64,000 nucleotides of DNA from M3007 sp964646615 (GTDB taxonomy: Bacteria > Bacteroidota > Bacteroidia > Chitinophagales > Saprospiraceae), in assembly GCA_964646615.1 (NCBI GenBank), contig CAZYEV010000054.1, forward strand, positions 18,001-82,000. The letters are read 5' to 3'. The first letter of the stretch is position 1. The number at the start of each line of letters is the position of its first letter. Shown here one piece after another: positions 19,501 to 26,859 of this stretch. Under the pieces are notes generated by a model, which was not told the origin of the DNA, searched no databases, and saw nothing but the letters and a program-made list of their open reading frames with translations. The translations under genes were made by a program, and so were the position numbers.

Positions 19501-19592
19501 CCATTGAAGGCCATGGCGCTTTTGGGCGTAAAAAACAGCAAGGCGAGGCCGAGGCTTCGCCAAAACAGACCTTGGAATGCACGCTCGTTCAT
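13566..19592 (-). CDS. Giant multidomain T9SS adhesin: FN3, P-domain-like, MAM-like, MopE-type motif, about 13 SprB repeats
   Basis: 2008-aa secreted surface protein. The signal peptide is at 1-28. Approximate domains in order: FN3 (45-128), proprotein-convertase-P-like jelly roll (155-293), FN3 (300-395), MAM-like (400-580), and a MopE-type metal-binding motif (587-652) with DADGDGFGDD and GGDCND. Then come Ig-like regions (660-925), about 13 SprB-like repeats of 75-80 residues (925-1920), and a type A sorting domain (LAPNPTAH to the end). SprB repeats are known from gliding and surface adhesins. Inferred role: surface attachment or cell-cell contact, with metal ions (Ca or Cu) possibly stabilising the fold. 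It stands alone on its strand, has its own -7 element 55 bases upstream and diverges from the glycan operon. Confidence 0.88.
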   Translation of the reverse strand: MNERAFQGLFWRSLGLALLFFTPKSAMAFNGGPLVMSDTCFRPELLLADQISDSTARLTWTDVGSRYEIELVVGGQVFTGIPNITVNADPPYVVTGLTPGRNYRFQVRTVCSDSTRSEWSAPRSFTTALNNARPCPLNLALRDSSCASPQVFPLYVNTAPGAVLGTDVVLHAVRIAVEHPWRADLSVWLEAPDGVRIQLIGGLNPSDRNIGAPPQDPLGCWAFVELTDNTALGQPWSAAAERDDISGYFLPVQPLATFHNGQNPVGVWKVEFCDSKPGDIGRLRTLELVFAPVDCPAGPTPIAVSVGQTSAEIAWTPDGFGDTLILEYGPVGFVPAHGNTPGSGGTVIVLPQPSANSITLTNLLPLQRYEAYLRRSCGGGLWSANSAKAAFFTNCPPTLLETFEGLPTCPVGCADPCPLPNVWQNVPGDDFEWKVFAGPGLTFPTAGPPSAAEGSQYLYFRNACSPTGALGKKAILRTRCLQVQAADNQTCHFSFDLYMNTTSGQMSTLELQGSTDGGQTWNTIATWGGITAVNKKKWLSEYLNLKAYHNQVAQFQFVATGTFGAFGDIAIDNLAFYGSQVANVPEYTFYRDADGDGFGDDDLRVVSCFPFTPAGYVSKGGDCNDAAAYIYPGAPEILCNQIDENCNGMDDDDDIPPPTAPMPVATCAGGSVTLSVSGMPFGQFYWYDQPAGGSPIASGPTFSLNNLTVSRTLFVADSMTGPSAGCASPRVPATVTVHPNPALLPISGPTICSGKTFDLTQLKVTDTAQTGGLLTYHTALPAIGANQLPSAMVQPTFTTTYYVKSTTAFGCTDVEPVTVSVLPSPGVFIAQGDSISACRARTVQLQATASGTGQPPFTYAWSNGLNLPNIQVSSGNTPNAAQIFTVTITDANGCTGTDAILVRTLNNVTQTAITWVQNVSTCGGNDGSIALTPLNGTPPYRFQWPGGSIAGVTGTGVITGLTQGSYRITVTDATQGGCSMVMPQILINAPGLEVELDTIVHVRCPGVNTGAIALQVSGVNPSIVWSNAQTGSQITNLAPGLYSATVTDGNCVQELNNLEVTTPPPVQIELNTLKNVRCFGQNDGAIALAVFGATPPYRYQWSNGDTTSAISGLAPDAYWCTITDANGCLFPSSIYNITQPPLLTLQLDSLRNVRCFGENNGFLRVKAAGGVPPYQFLWNNGATSSTLNNLTAGVYDVTVTDANGCTATWIGFVSQPSALQVETFKLTPPTCIGAQDGSVELSLSGGQVPFTYLWNNGQGTSKIQNLGVGQYWATVTDARGCQLVTPPYTLNAPQLLSIKLDSLRHVGCVGEQTGYLAVQVNGAVPPLTLTWNGQPGTAVLTNLPAGQYNLVATDDRSCRATATYFVQQPELPLGIILNSVQNALCAGEPTGSISVRANGGTSPYQYLWNNNATSATLSAVLAGVYSVTVTDANGCTQKRDGIVVGEPPVLQVTPTVNHIPCFGPKTGSILLNTTGGTPPYRYVWENGDTTASRFNLQAGDYSVTIFDHTGCAQVLRNLTVIRRADEFTVSSLYIQPVSCNNASDGWMAVQVNNGTPPYQFAWSAPVGLHPNVPVPRDTAFGLNGGSYRVTVTDAAGCFAISEPLLVEEAPPLRISIQQIGHIACKGDSTGLVAVQGGGGVPPYQFAWNNGQTANLATNLPAGTYMVTMTDLRGCTKVSIPAVVTEPAQALAVVLNSITPDRCGFNQGAISLQATGGRAPYTFRWNNGQTTASIQNLAPGNYQVTITDDLGCVRTSPVYEIVRLTPPLEVVSANIADVACRGDSTGAIAPVVEGGTLPYQYAWSNGAATPHLTNLPAGTYTLTVVDAAGCFRFWTFSVVQPALPLALTWMADSTSAGWSITVTPLGGVPPYSFQWDAAAGSHTGSTVTGLKAGTYRVTVSDANDCVRIAAISVGTTSMRLLPNLVQHLSLAPNPTAHASRLRLELAAPAAARVWVVSPLGQHVAEYATDQRADVHEWRLEATQLPPGLYAVIVLLDNGQRRALNWLVVK
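13850..16870 (-). repeat. Array of about 13 SprB-like repeats in the 2008-aa adhesin
   Basis: Units of about 75-80 codons share a C-x-G-x-x-x-G start, GG-x-x-PY-x-[FY]-x-W-x-NG in the middle and L-x-x-G-x-Y-x-V-T-[VI]-T-D near the end. They are diverged at DNA level, so this is a protein repeat rather than a recent DNA duplication. Confidence 0.85.
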
Positions 19593-19646
19593 GCGCAGGA
19601 TTAGTATTTTGATGTGAATCGGTCAGCGGGTCATTTTGCCTGACGG

Positions 19647-19654
19647 CAAAGGTA
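19647..19654 (-). promoter_or_regulatory. -7 promoter element (TACCTTTG) of the 2008-aa adhesin gene
   Basis: Perfect TAnnTTTG match on the minus strand, 54 bases before the start codon; no clear -33 element. Confidence 0.5.
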
Positions 19655-19777
19655 CGGGGAATGACGGCCTATGGCAGCGTAGAGCGCACAAGGGATTGGT
19701 CGCGCTGCCTGGCGTTGCTGGTTGGGTGCGGGTTTTGGGCCAATTGGCCCGATTGGCTCTGAGTAAAGTTTTAGGAA

Positions 19778-19797
19778 CGCCCAAACAAGTTTGGGCG
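19778..19797. promoter_or_regulatory. Perfect 20-bp palindrome upstream of the glycan operon
   Basis: CGCCCAAAC-AA-GTTTGGGCG is a 9+2+9 inverted repeat ending 47 bases before the methyltransferase ATG. There is no U tract, so it is not an evident terminator. It could be an operator or a leader hairpin. Its core CAAACAAGTTTG recurs at 30439-30450. Confidence 0.45.
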
Positions 19798-19844
19798 CTA
19801 CTGGCGTTCTTTGCGGCTCGGAACCCGCAGCAAAACGACAATCC

Positions 19845-20498
19845 ATGTCTGTGGAGCTTGGAAAACAATCCGATGGTCAGTCGAACCGCGACATCTACGC
19901 CATGGCGGAGCAGGTGCTTCAAACATTGCCTGTGGCGTGGGAGGAAGCTGCGGTGCTGGATGTGGGCGCCGGTGTCGGGCATTTTACCCGATACCTCAGC
20001 GAGCGCTGCCAAAAGGTATGTGCCATAGATGCCTGCGCACCGCATCGGTTACCACCGAACGCCGAATATCGCTCTGCCGACCTCAACGAGCGCTGGCCTA
20101 TACCCGATGCCTGGGCCGACGTGGCCATAGCCCTCGAAGTAGTGGAGCACCTGGAAAACCCGCGTCATTTTTTTCGGGAAATGAAGCGAGTGCTCAAGCC
20201 GGGCGGGTTCGGCTTTGTGTCCACACCCAACAACCTGTCGCTGTTCAGCCGGCTGTTTTTCTTGCTCAAAGGTCAGCATCGGGCTTTTCAAGACTTTTCC
20301 TATCCGGCGCACATCACCCCCGTTTTGCAGACCGACCTACGGCGCATGCTGGCCGAAAATGGCCTGCGGTTGCTGCAGTTCTTTTACACGAACGCCGACA
20401 CCTTGCCGCTGTGGCACGCGCGTGTGCGCATCGGTGGGCCGCTGTTTTCGGCGAACTTTGGTGTGCTGTTTCAAAAACCGGTTGCTGCATGCGAATAG
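19845..20498 (+). CDS. Class I SAM-dependent methyltransferase
   Basis: 217 aa from ATG 19845; upstream in-frame starts add only unrelated residues. The Rossmann-fold SAM site VLDVGAGVGHFTRYL (about 35-49) is followed by an acidic residue in AIDAC, then DVAIALEVVEHLENP (motif post II) and LKPGGFGFVSTPN, as in the Methyltransf_11/23 group. First gene of a five-gene operon whose other members are glycosyltransferases and an O-antigen-polymerase-like protein. A role in methylating a sugar or lipid carrier intermediate of a surface glycan is likely but inferred. The last 10 bases overlap the next gene, indicating translational coupling. Confidence 0.82.
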   Translation: MSVELGKQSDGQSNRDIYAMAEQVLQTLPVAWEEAAVLDVGAGVGHFTRYLSERCQKVCAIDACAPHRLPPNAEYRSADLNERWPIPDAWADVAIALEVVEHLENPRHFFREMKRVLKPGGFGFVSTPNNLSLFSRLFFLLKGQHRAFQDFSYPAHITPVLQTDLRRMLAENGLRLLQFFYTNADTLPLWHARVRIGGPLFSANFGVLFQKPVAACE

Positions 20499-21496
20499 CC
20501 CTTTACTCTCCTAATTTTTACCCCCTGACGGGCGGGCTGGAGCACATGGTGGCCTACCTGGCACAGGCTTTTGCAGAACGCGGGCACGAGGTGGTCGTCG
20601 TTTGCCAGACGCCCGGCCATGGCCCTGAGGACGCCTTTCCGTTCCATATCTTGCGGCGGGCCGGCTTTTGGCGCGAGTGGCTCGCCTTGAGGCAGGCTGA
20701 CGTGGTGCTGATGTTCAATGTCAGCCTGAAGGGGTTGCCGGTGGTCCTGCTTTCGGGGCGGCCGGTGGTCGTCTCGCACCAGACACCGCACACGCCCGAC
20801 CGGCTCGGGCGCTGGAAGACCTGGGTGGCGAAGCACATCGCCCGGCGCAACATTTGCTGCAGCACACATCTGGCCGCCCAACTGGGCGCACCGGCAGTAG
20901 TGATACCGAATGCTTACGACGAACAGACCTTCTGCAATCGGCAGCCGTGGGTCTTTCGCGAACGCGACATTGCCTTCGTAGGCCGATTAGTATCGGACAA
21001 AGGCGTCCATGTGTTGCTGCGTGCTTTGGCCACTCTGCACGCACGCGGTCGTCCGCTGCGCCTGAGCATCATCGGGCAAGGACCGGAAGAGACCGAACTG
21101 CACCATCTGGCTGCGACGCTGGGGCTGAGCAAATGGGTGGTCTTTGAAGGGCTGAAACAGGGTGCTGAACTGGCGGCTCTGCTCAACCAGCACCGCGTGC
21201 TGGCAGTGCCGTCGGTATGGCCCGAGCCGTTTGGCATTGTGGCTTTAGAAGGGCTGGCCTGCGGTTGTGTGGTGGTGGCCTCCGAGGCGGGCGGTCTGCC
21301 CGAAGCGCTGGGCGGTCTGGGCGTGCTCGTGCCGGCAGGCGACGCAACGGCTCTGGCGGATGCTCTGGAACGCCTCTGGGAGCGCCCGTTCGACTTCCTG
21401 CCGCCCGCCGAACAGGTGGCCGCGCATTTGAGCGCGCACACGCGCCGCGCTGTGGCAGAGCGGTATCTGGCCGTTTTATCCGAAATTCGCAGCTGA
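20489..21496 (+). CDS. Glycosyltransferase family 4 (GT-B)
   Basis: 335 aa. The start ATG at 20489 is chosen because it opens the canonical N-terminus MRIALYSPNFYPLTGGLE and overlaps the upstream stop by 10 bases; the frame stays open upstream without homology. The acceptor-side Rossmann domain is followed by the GT4 donor domain, with FVGRLVSDKGVHVLLRAL and the E-x7-E motif in WPEPFGIVALEGLACG. Transfers a sugar from a nucleotide-sugar donor to a growing glycan at the cytoplasmic face of the membrane. Donor and acceptor are unknown. Ends 4 bases before the next start. Confidence 0.9.
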   Translation: MRIALYSPNFYPLTGGLEHMVAYLAQAFAERGHEVVVVCQTPGHGPEDAFPFHILRRAGFWREWLALRQADVVLMFNVSLKGLPVVLLSGRPVVVSHQTPHTPDRLGRWKTWVAKHIARRNICCSTHLAAQLGAPAVVIPNAYDEQTFCNRQPWVFRERDIAFVGRLVSDKGVHVLLRALATLHARGRPLRLSIIGQGPEETELHHLAATLGLSKWVVFEGLKQGAELAALLNQHRVLAVPSVWPEPFGIVALEGLACGCVVVASEAGGLPEALGGLGVLVPAGDATALADALERLWERPFDFLPPAEQVAAHLSAHTRRAVAERYLAVLSEIRS

Positions 21497-21500
21497 AGCG

Positions 21501-22790
21501 ATGGGGGCGGATTTTTCTATAGCAACAACCTCCGACGGTGCGGCGGAAAGTGCTGTGCTGGAACGGCAGCGCCGGCGCCTGACGCGACTGCTGGCGTTTG
21601 TGTTGCTCTACACGGTGTTTGCCGGCGCAGTGCGCAAGTGGGTACTGCTGGGTGGGCCTGTCAGCAATGCCTTGCTGCTGGGGCAGCTGCTGATGCCCTG
21701 GCTGTTCTATTTCGCAGCGCCCGGGCAACGGCGGCGCTATTTGCCGCTGCTGCTGGTGTCGGGCGGTCTGTTGTTCGTCATGGCGCTCAACCCGCTCAAC
21801 CACACGCTGTACCACGGCCTGTTCGGCATCATGCTCCACATGGGTTGGTGGCTGATGGGGTTCCATTATTTGGAAAACCGGCACCTGTACTGCTGGGACA
21901 GGCTGTATGGGCTGGTGTGGTTTCTTCTGGTGGTAGAAATGGGTCTTTCCATTGCTCAATACAACTTGCCGCGGATGCACTTCATCAACCGCTACGCTAC
22001 GGAAGGGCCGGTGAGCATTGCCTTTGTGGGCGAGGCTGCGCGCGTAACGGGCACGTTTAGCTTCGTGTCGGGCTATGCAGCGTGGCTGCTATTTCTCAAC
22101 CTGTGGACGTGGAGCGTGGCCGTGTGGAAGCGGCGCGTGTGGCTGCTGACGGCGCTGGCAGGCGTAGGTGTGGTGGCCAGCCTGCTCTCGGGCGGACGCC
22201 TGAGTCTGGTCATTACGCTCATCCTCACGGCATTTGCTTACGGGCATTTGTTGCAGCGCGTAGCGTTTCATCGCCTGCTCGTTGTGTTGCTGTTGGGGCT
22301 GACGGGCAGTATTTGGGCTTTTCAGCGAAGCCCTTTTTTGCAGCAGTCGTGGGTCAACTTTGCTTCGCGCATTCAGGACGGCTTCCGCGATGAGGAGTAC
22401 GGGCGGCGGACGTTTGGCGTCCTGGATGAAGTGCTCAACTTCAAGGGCGAGCATGCCCTGCTGGGCGCGGGGCTGGGCGGCACATACCAGGGCGCAAGAG
22501 CCATCTGGGGCGAGTCGTACTACATGCTCAAATATGGCGGCTACGAGGAGGAGCCGGAGCGCATCGTGCTGGAGGGCGGATACGTGCTGTTCCTCTGGCG
22601 GCTGGCCCTGCTGTGGCTTTTCTTGCGCGGCCTGCAAATGCCCGGCCTTGCCCGCATCCTGATGTTCATCTTCATCACGTTCTTTGCTCCGGTGGTGTTC
22701 AACACCTATAACCTCGTCTTTCTGGCGCTGGGTCTGAGCGCTTTGGACTGGAGTTATCGCCATTTTGACCCGCCGAAACAGCAGCCATGA
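21501..22790 (+). CDS. O-antigen polymerase/ligase-like multi-TM protein (Wzy-like)
   Basis: 429 aa with about ten hydrophobic segments from residue 28 on and one larger extracytoplasmic loop (about 280-350, including GAGLGGTYQGAR). Wzy and WaaL proteins share this layout with little sequence conservation. Position among glycosyltransferases supports a role in polymerising or attaching glycan repeat units. TGSIWAFQRSPF and the Gly-rich loop resemble O-antigen ligase family members but are not diagnostic. The stop overlaps the next start (ATGA). Alternatives are another polysaccharide-linked membrane protein or a flippase-like protein, although the TM count is low for Wzx. Confidence 0.7.
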   Translation: MGADFSIATTSDGAAESAVLERQRRRLTRLLAFVLLYTVFAGAVRKWVLLGGPVSNALLLGQLLMPWLFYFAAPGQRRRYLPLLLVSGGLLFVMALNPLNHTLYHGLFGIMLHMGWWLMGFHYLENRHLYCWDRLYGLVWFLLVVEMGLSIAQYNLPRMHFINRYATEGPVSIAFVGEAARVTGTFSFVSGYAAWLLFLNLWTWSVAVWKRRVWLLTALAGVGVVASLLSGGRLSLVITLILTAFAYGHLLQRVAFHRLLVVLLLGLTGSIWAFQRSPFLQQSWVNFASRIQDGFRDEEYGRRTFGVLDEVLNFKGEHALLGAGLGGTYQGARAIWGESYYMLKYGGYEEEPERIVLEGGYVLFLWRLALLWLFLRGLQMPGLARILMFIFITFFAPVVFNTYNLVFLALGLSALDWSYRHFDPPKQQP

Positions 22791-23971
22791 TGCGGCTCGT
22801 TTTTCTGTACTCGCACCCTATCCAGTACTTCGCTCCGTTGAGCCGGCTGGCCCAGGAAGACGGGGCGTTCGACGTGTGGACGCTGTACTGCTCGGCGCAA
22901 GGTGTGGAGGCATTGCAAGATGTAGAATTCGGGCAGGCTGTTCAGTGGGATATTCCGCTGCTGGAGGGCTACCGGAGTGTGTTTTTCCGAAATTGGCGTG
23001 GCGCCCATCGGCCTGTGGGCGGTTTTTGGAGTCTAATCAATCCAGGTGTGCTGACGTGGCTGTGGAAGCAGCCCAGAGGCATGCTCATCGTACACGGTTG
23101 GGGACACTTCACTCACGTGCTGGGCCTCATCGCAGGCAAAATGCTGGGCTATCGCATCGGCCTGCGCGGCGAAAGCAACTGGCGGCATGAACAACAACTG
23201 CCGCACTGGAAGCGACGGCTGAAGCGATGGCTGTTGGGGCGCGGGTTGTTCCGCTTTGTGGACGTTTTTCTGTACATCGGCGAGGAAAATCGCCAGTTTT
23301 ATCTCCACATGGGTGTGCCCGAGCACCGCCTGGTGTTTGCACCGTATAGCGTGGACAACGCGCGCTTTTCAGACCAGTGGGCAACACTCAGGGTGGAAAA
23401 CAGGGCGCAACTGCGGCAACGGCTGGGCTTGCCCAAAAACGCCCTGATGGTGCTGTTTTCGGGCAAACTCATCCCGAAAAAGCGCCCACTCGACCTGTTG
23501 GAGGCCTTCCATCGCGCCCATGTGCCCAACGCCGTGCTGGTGTACGTGGGAGAGGGTGTCCTGCGCGCCGCCGTCGAGGCGCGCGCCCAGGCGCTGGGCA
23601 TTGCGGACGCCGTGCGCATAACGGGCTTCGTCAACCAGAGCGCCATCGGGCAATACTATGCTGCTGCCGATGTGTTTGTCATGTGCTCCGATATCGGCGA
23701 AACATGGGGACTTTCCACCAACGAAGCCATGAACTTTGCCCTGCCGGTGCTCCTGTCGGATCGAACCGGATGCGCCGCCGACCTGTGCCAGCCGGGCATC
23801 AACGGATGGGTGTTTCCCACCGGCGACACAGCAGCACTCGCAGAGCGGCTGCACCACCTGCTCACCCTGCCGCCGGAGCGCCGCCAGGCTATGGGTGAAG
23901 CCTCACGCACCATCGTTGCCCGATACAGTTACGAAGTTGTTCTGGAGAATCTGAAACGCGCGCTCGCATGA
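22787..23971 (+). CDS. Glycosyltransferase family 4 (GT-B)
   Basis: 394 aa. The start codon overlaps the preceding stop by four bases (ATGA). The N-terminal domain opens MMRLVFLYSHPIQYFAPLSR, a pattern common in GT4 enzymes of polysaccharide clusters. The C-terminal donor domain has LFSGKLIPKKRPLDLLEAF and ETWGLSTNEAMNFALPVLLS with the E-x7-E motif. Expected to add one sugar to the lipid-linked glycan made by this operon. It is translationally coupled on both sides. The donor specificity cannot be read from the sequence. Confidence 0.9.
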   Translation: MMRLVFLYSHPIQYFAPLSRLAQEDGAFDVWTLYCSAQGVEALQDVEFGQAVQWDIPLLEGYRSVFFRNWRGAHRPVGGFWSLINPGVLTWLWKQPRGMLIVHGWGHFTHVLGLIAGKMLGYRIGLRGESNWRHEQQLPHWKRRLKRWLLGRGLFRFVDVFLYIGEENRQFYLHMGVPEHRLVFAPYSVDNARFSDQWATLRVENRAQLRQRLGLPKNALMVLFSGKLIPKKRPLDLLEAFHRAHVPNAVLVYVGEGVLRAAVEARAQALGIADAVRITGFVNQSAIGQYYAAADVFVMCSDIGETWGLSTNEAMNFALPVLLSDRTGCAADLCQPGINGWVFPTGDTAALAERLHHLLTLPPERRQAMGEASRTIVARYSYEVVLENLKRALA

Positions 23972-25158
23972 AAGTCATCGTCGCCCACTCCGACCGCCAG
24001 TACTGCAACCACTTGCTGCTCGCCCTGGCCCAAAAGGGTTGGTTAGAGCGGTTTTATACCCTATTTTCCGGCAATAAATTGGCCGCCTGGCAAGGGTTTT
24101 TGCCGCAAAGCGCCCAAAACCAGCTGCGCAAACGCGCCGTAGATGCTTCGCTGACGCCTTTCATCGAGCATTTTCCCGCCTTCTTTGTCGCCGACCGGCT
24201 GATGAGCAGAAACCTGGCCGACAGGACACGCTTCGGCTACGAATGGTTCGACCGTGCCGTGGCCAGGCGCCTCAGCCACCACTCCTTCGACCTCATTATT
24301 ACCTATGAAAATGCCAACCGCCATACCCTGCGCACCGCCAGAGCACTGGGCAAAACCACTGTGCTCGACCTGGCCCAAATCCACCACCGCGACATCGCCG
24401 ACTACGGGCGCGACTTCATGACGCCAGAACAATGGCGCGCCGAGGTGGAGCACATCAACCCGCGCAAAGAAGAAGCCCTGGCGCATACCGACTACGTGCT
24501 TGCCCTTTCGCACTTTGCCGCCCAGTCCATGCTGCGCCACGGCTGGCCGGCCGAGCGGCTGTTCACGGTGCCGCTGGGCGTGGATACGGCTCGCTTTCAG
24601 GCGAAAACGGACTACCGCCGCTCCGGGCCGCTGCGCCTGCTGTTCGTCGGGACGCTCATGCGCCGCAAAGGCATTGGCCCGCTGCTGGAAGCCATGTGCC
24701 ACCTGCCACCCAACACCGCCGAACTGACGCTCATTGGCCCCATGGCCGATGCCCGCGACCTCCTGCACGCACACGCTGGTCGCTTTCGGTATTTGCCCTT
24801 TCTGCATCATGAAGCCCTGGCCGAACACTACCGCCAGGCCGACCTGTTCGTGTTTCCCTCCCTGCTCGACTCCTGGGCACAAACGGTGGTGGAGGCCATG
24901 GCCTGCGGCACGCCCGCCATCGTCAGCGAACGCACCGGCGCCCGCGATGCCGTCGAGCAAGGCGGCGGGTGGGTCATCCCGGCCAATGACCCGCAAACCT
25001 TAGCCGAAGCCATCCTGCGCTGCGCCGACCAACCCGACCTGCTCGCCAACACCGGACAAAAAGCCGCCATCATCGCCCAACGGTACTCATGGACAGCCTA
25101 TCAGGAACGCATCCTGAAAGCACTGGCGGAAATGATGCACCCGACCACCGGCCAATAG
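23968..25158 (+). CDS. Glycosyltransferase family 4 (GT-B), last gene of the glycan operon
   Basis: 396 aa, again starting in an ATGA overlap. The N-terminal part (SDRQYCNHLLLALAQKG) and a long acceptor domain precede the GT4 donor domain with LLFVGTLMRRKGIGPLLEAM and SLLDSWAQTVVEAMACGTPA (E-x7-E region). Probably transfers a hexose or related sugar in the same pathway as its neighbours. The following 73 bp before the convergent antiporter gene contain no obvious terminator hairpin, so the mRNA end is unclear. Confidence 0.9.
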   Translation: MKVIVAHSDRQYCNHLLLALAQKGWLERFYTLFSGNKLAAWQGFLPQSAQNQLRKRAVDASLTPFIEHFPAFFVADRLMSRNLADRTRFGYEWFDRAVARRLSHHSFDLIITYENANRHTLRTARALGKTTVLDLAQIHHRDIADYGRDFMTPEQWRAEVEHINPRKEEALAHTDYVLALSHFAAQSMLRHGWPAERLFTVPLGVDTARFQAKTDYRRSGPLRLLFVGTLMRRKGIGPLLEAMCHLPPNTAELTLIGPMADARDLLHAHAGRFRYLPFLHHEALAEHYRQADLFVFPSLLDSWAQTVVEAMACGTPAIVSERTGARDAVEQGGGWVIPANDPQTLAEAILRCADQPDLLANTGQKAAIIAQRYSWTAYQERILKALAEMMHPTTGQ

Positions 25159-25231
25159 AGCTTAGCCCACACCCAACAGGAAAACATCCATGAACCGTTG
25201 GAAGCAAGCCACTCACCCGAAGAGCATCCCG

Positions 25232-26710
25232 CTACAATTTCGCGCGCTCTTTCCGATACAAACACCCATCCACGCTGGCAAAATCCTCCGGGCTATCGGC
25301 CAGCACCATGAGCATATCACCCGCCTCTATCTGGGTAGAGCCGCCCGGGCGGATGTATTTTCCGTCTCTCCGAATGAGCACGATGAATGCCGAATGGGGA
25401 AAATTCAAATCCACAATCCGCTTGCCGACAGCGCAAGAGGTCGGCAAAACCTCGAACTCCTGCAGCGATGATTTGGGCAAATCCAGAATCAATTTCTCTA
25501 CTTCGCTCAGCGGCTTAATCTGCTCGGGCAATGCCACGCGGAGCCATTTGGAGACCACCCCCAACGTCGTGCCCTGAACGATCACAGAGGTCAGCGCAAT
25601 GAAGAATACGATGTTGAAAATCATGTCCGCCTTGTCAATCCCGGCCAACAGCGGATAGGTGGCAAACACAATGGGTACGGCCCCGCGAAGCCCGACCCAG
25701 GAGATGTACAGCTTGTTGCGCAGGCGCATGCGGACAAACATCAGCGACAGAAACACGCTCATCGGACGTGCCACAAACATCAGAAAAAGCGAAATCAGCA
25801 GCCCCAGACCAATGTAGGGCACAATGCGAGATGGATACACCAGCAGCCCTAAGGTCAGGAACAGCACAATCTGCATCAGCCAGGCCAGACCATCATACAT
25901 TTTGAGGATGGTCTTTTTGTGAATGAGCTCCTGATTGCCCAAATACACCGCAGCGATGTAAATGGCCAGAAAGCCGTTGCCACCGATGGCTTCGGTAGCC
26001 GAAAACGCAATGAACATCAGCGCAATCACCAGCACCGGATACAAACCCTCAAAACCGAGATGAATTTCATTGATGACCCACCGGCTAACACGTCCGAAGA
26101 AAAAACCCGCCATTGCCCCCAGAAACATCTGCTCCAAAAACAAGAGAACAATGGCAGCAGGGCTTTGCTCTGGTTGGACAACCATGCTCAGAAGAGAAAT
26201 GGTGAGCACATAAGCCATGGGGTCGTTGCTGCCGCTCTCCAATTCTAAGGTAGGCCGGAGATTGTCCTGCAAAGCCAGACTTTTGGAGCGCAATATCGAA
26301 AACACTGCGGCTGCATCCGTAGAGGAGACGATAGCACCCAACAGCAGCCCCTCGTAAATCGTGAAATCGGTAACGAACCAGACAAAAACGCCCAGGGTCA
26401 GCGCCGTCAGCAAGACACCCAGTGTGGACAACAAAATACCCTCTTTGAGGACCGGCTTCACCGACGCCCAACTCGTATCCAAACCACCCGAAAACAGGAT
26501 GAAATTCAGCGAGACAATCCCGATGAATTGGGCTGTTTTCGGATTATCAAAATAAATACCCCCGATACCATCAGAACCTGCCAGCATTCCGATAATCAGA
26601 AAAAGCACCAACGTCGGGACGCCAAACCGGTACGACGTCTTACCGGCAATGATGCTGATGAGCAGCAGAATGGAGCCGACCAATAGGATGTTTTCAGTTG
26701 TCAAGTTCAT
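25232..26710 (-). CDS. Potassium/proton antiporter, CPA1 (NhaP2/CvrA-like) with RCK C-domain
   Basis: 492 aa. Twelve or so TM helices (about 6-385) carry the CPA motifs STDAAAVFS and ESGSNDPMAY. The cytoplasmic tail holds a TrkA-C (RCK_C) domain (about 400-485, SCAVGKRIVDLNFPHSAF) that usually senses ligand or ions. Known role of relatives: K+ (or Na+) efflux in exchange for H+, for volume and pH control. ATG 26710 is chosen because the alternative start at 26752 falls inside the -7 promoter element (26750-26757). No functional neighbour is evident; the surrounding genes are surface-related. Confidence 0.9.
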   Translation of the reverse strand: MNLTTENILLVGSILLLISIIAGKTSYRFGVPTLVLFLIIGMLAGSDGIGGIYFDNPKTAQFIGIVSLNFILFSGGLDTSWASVKPVLKEGILLSTLGVLLTALTLGVFVWFVTDFTIYEGLLLGAIVSSTDAAAVFSILRSKSLALQDNLRPTLELESGSNDPMAYVLTISLLSMVVQPEQSPAAIVLLFLEQMFLGAMAGFFFGRVSRWVINEIHLGFEGLYPVLVIALMFIAFSATEAIGGNGFLAIYIAAVYLGNQELIHKKTILKMYDGLAWLMQIVLFLTLGLLVYPSRIVPYIGLGLLISLFLMFVARPMSVFLSLMFVRMRLRNKLYISWVGLRGAVPIVFATYPLLAGIDKADMIFNIVFFIALTSVIVQGTTLGVVSKWLRVALPEQIKPLSEVEKLILDLPKSSLQEFEVLPTSCAVGKRIVDLNFPHSAFIVLIRRDGKYIRPGGSTQIEAGDMLMVLADSPEDFASVDGCLYRKERAKL

Positions 26711-26749
26711 CGCCGTCGTTGTAGCAGCACTTGAAGCATCGTGAAGGCC

Positions 26750-26783
26750 CAAAGGTACCAGCCTTCTCTACAAAGTGCGCAAA
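26750..26783 (-). promoter_or_regulatory. Promoter of the antiporter gene
   Basis: Minus strand: TTTG (26780-26783), 22 bases, TACCTTTG (26750-26757, perfect -7). The start codon is 39 bases further on. The -33 element touches the preceding terminator stem. Confidence 0.6.
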
Positions 26784-26812
26784 GGGTCTGCAGAGCCACC
26801 TCTACAGACCCT
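26783..26812 (-). terminator. Hairpin terminator after the 603-aa adhesin gene
   Basis: An outer 8-bp stem (26783-26790 with 26805-26812) and inner 4-bp stem (26792-26795 with 26800-26803) close a CCAC loop. The U tract is short on the minus strand; a T5 run follows on the plus side. Confidence 0.6.
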
Positions 26813-26859
26813 CTCCGTTTTTGCCTTGCGCAGGCAGATGAGTCGCTCGCTCTGGGCAC

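Noticed and set aside
19811..20488. Upstream part of the open frame leading into the first glycosyltransferase
   Set aside because: It overlaps the methyltransferase gene in another frame and has no homology; the canonical GT4 start is ATG 20489.
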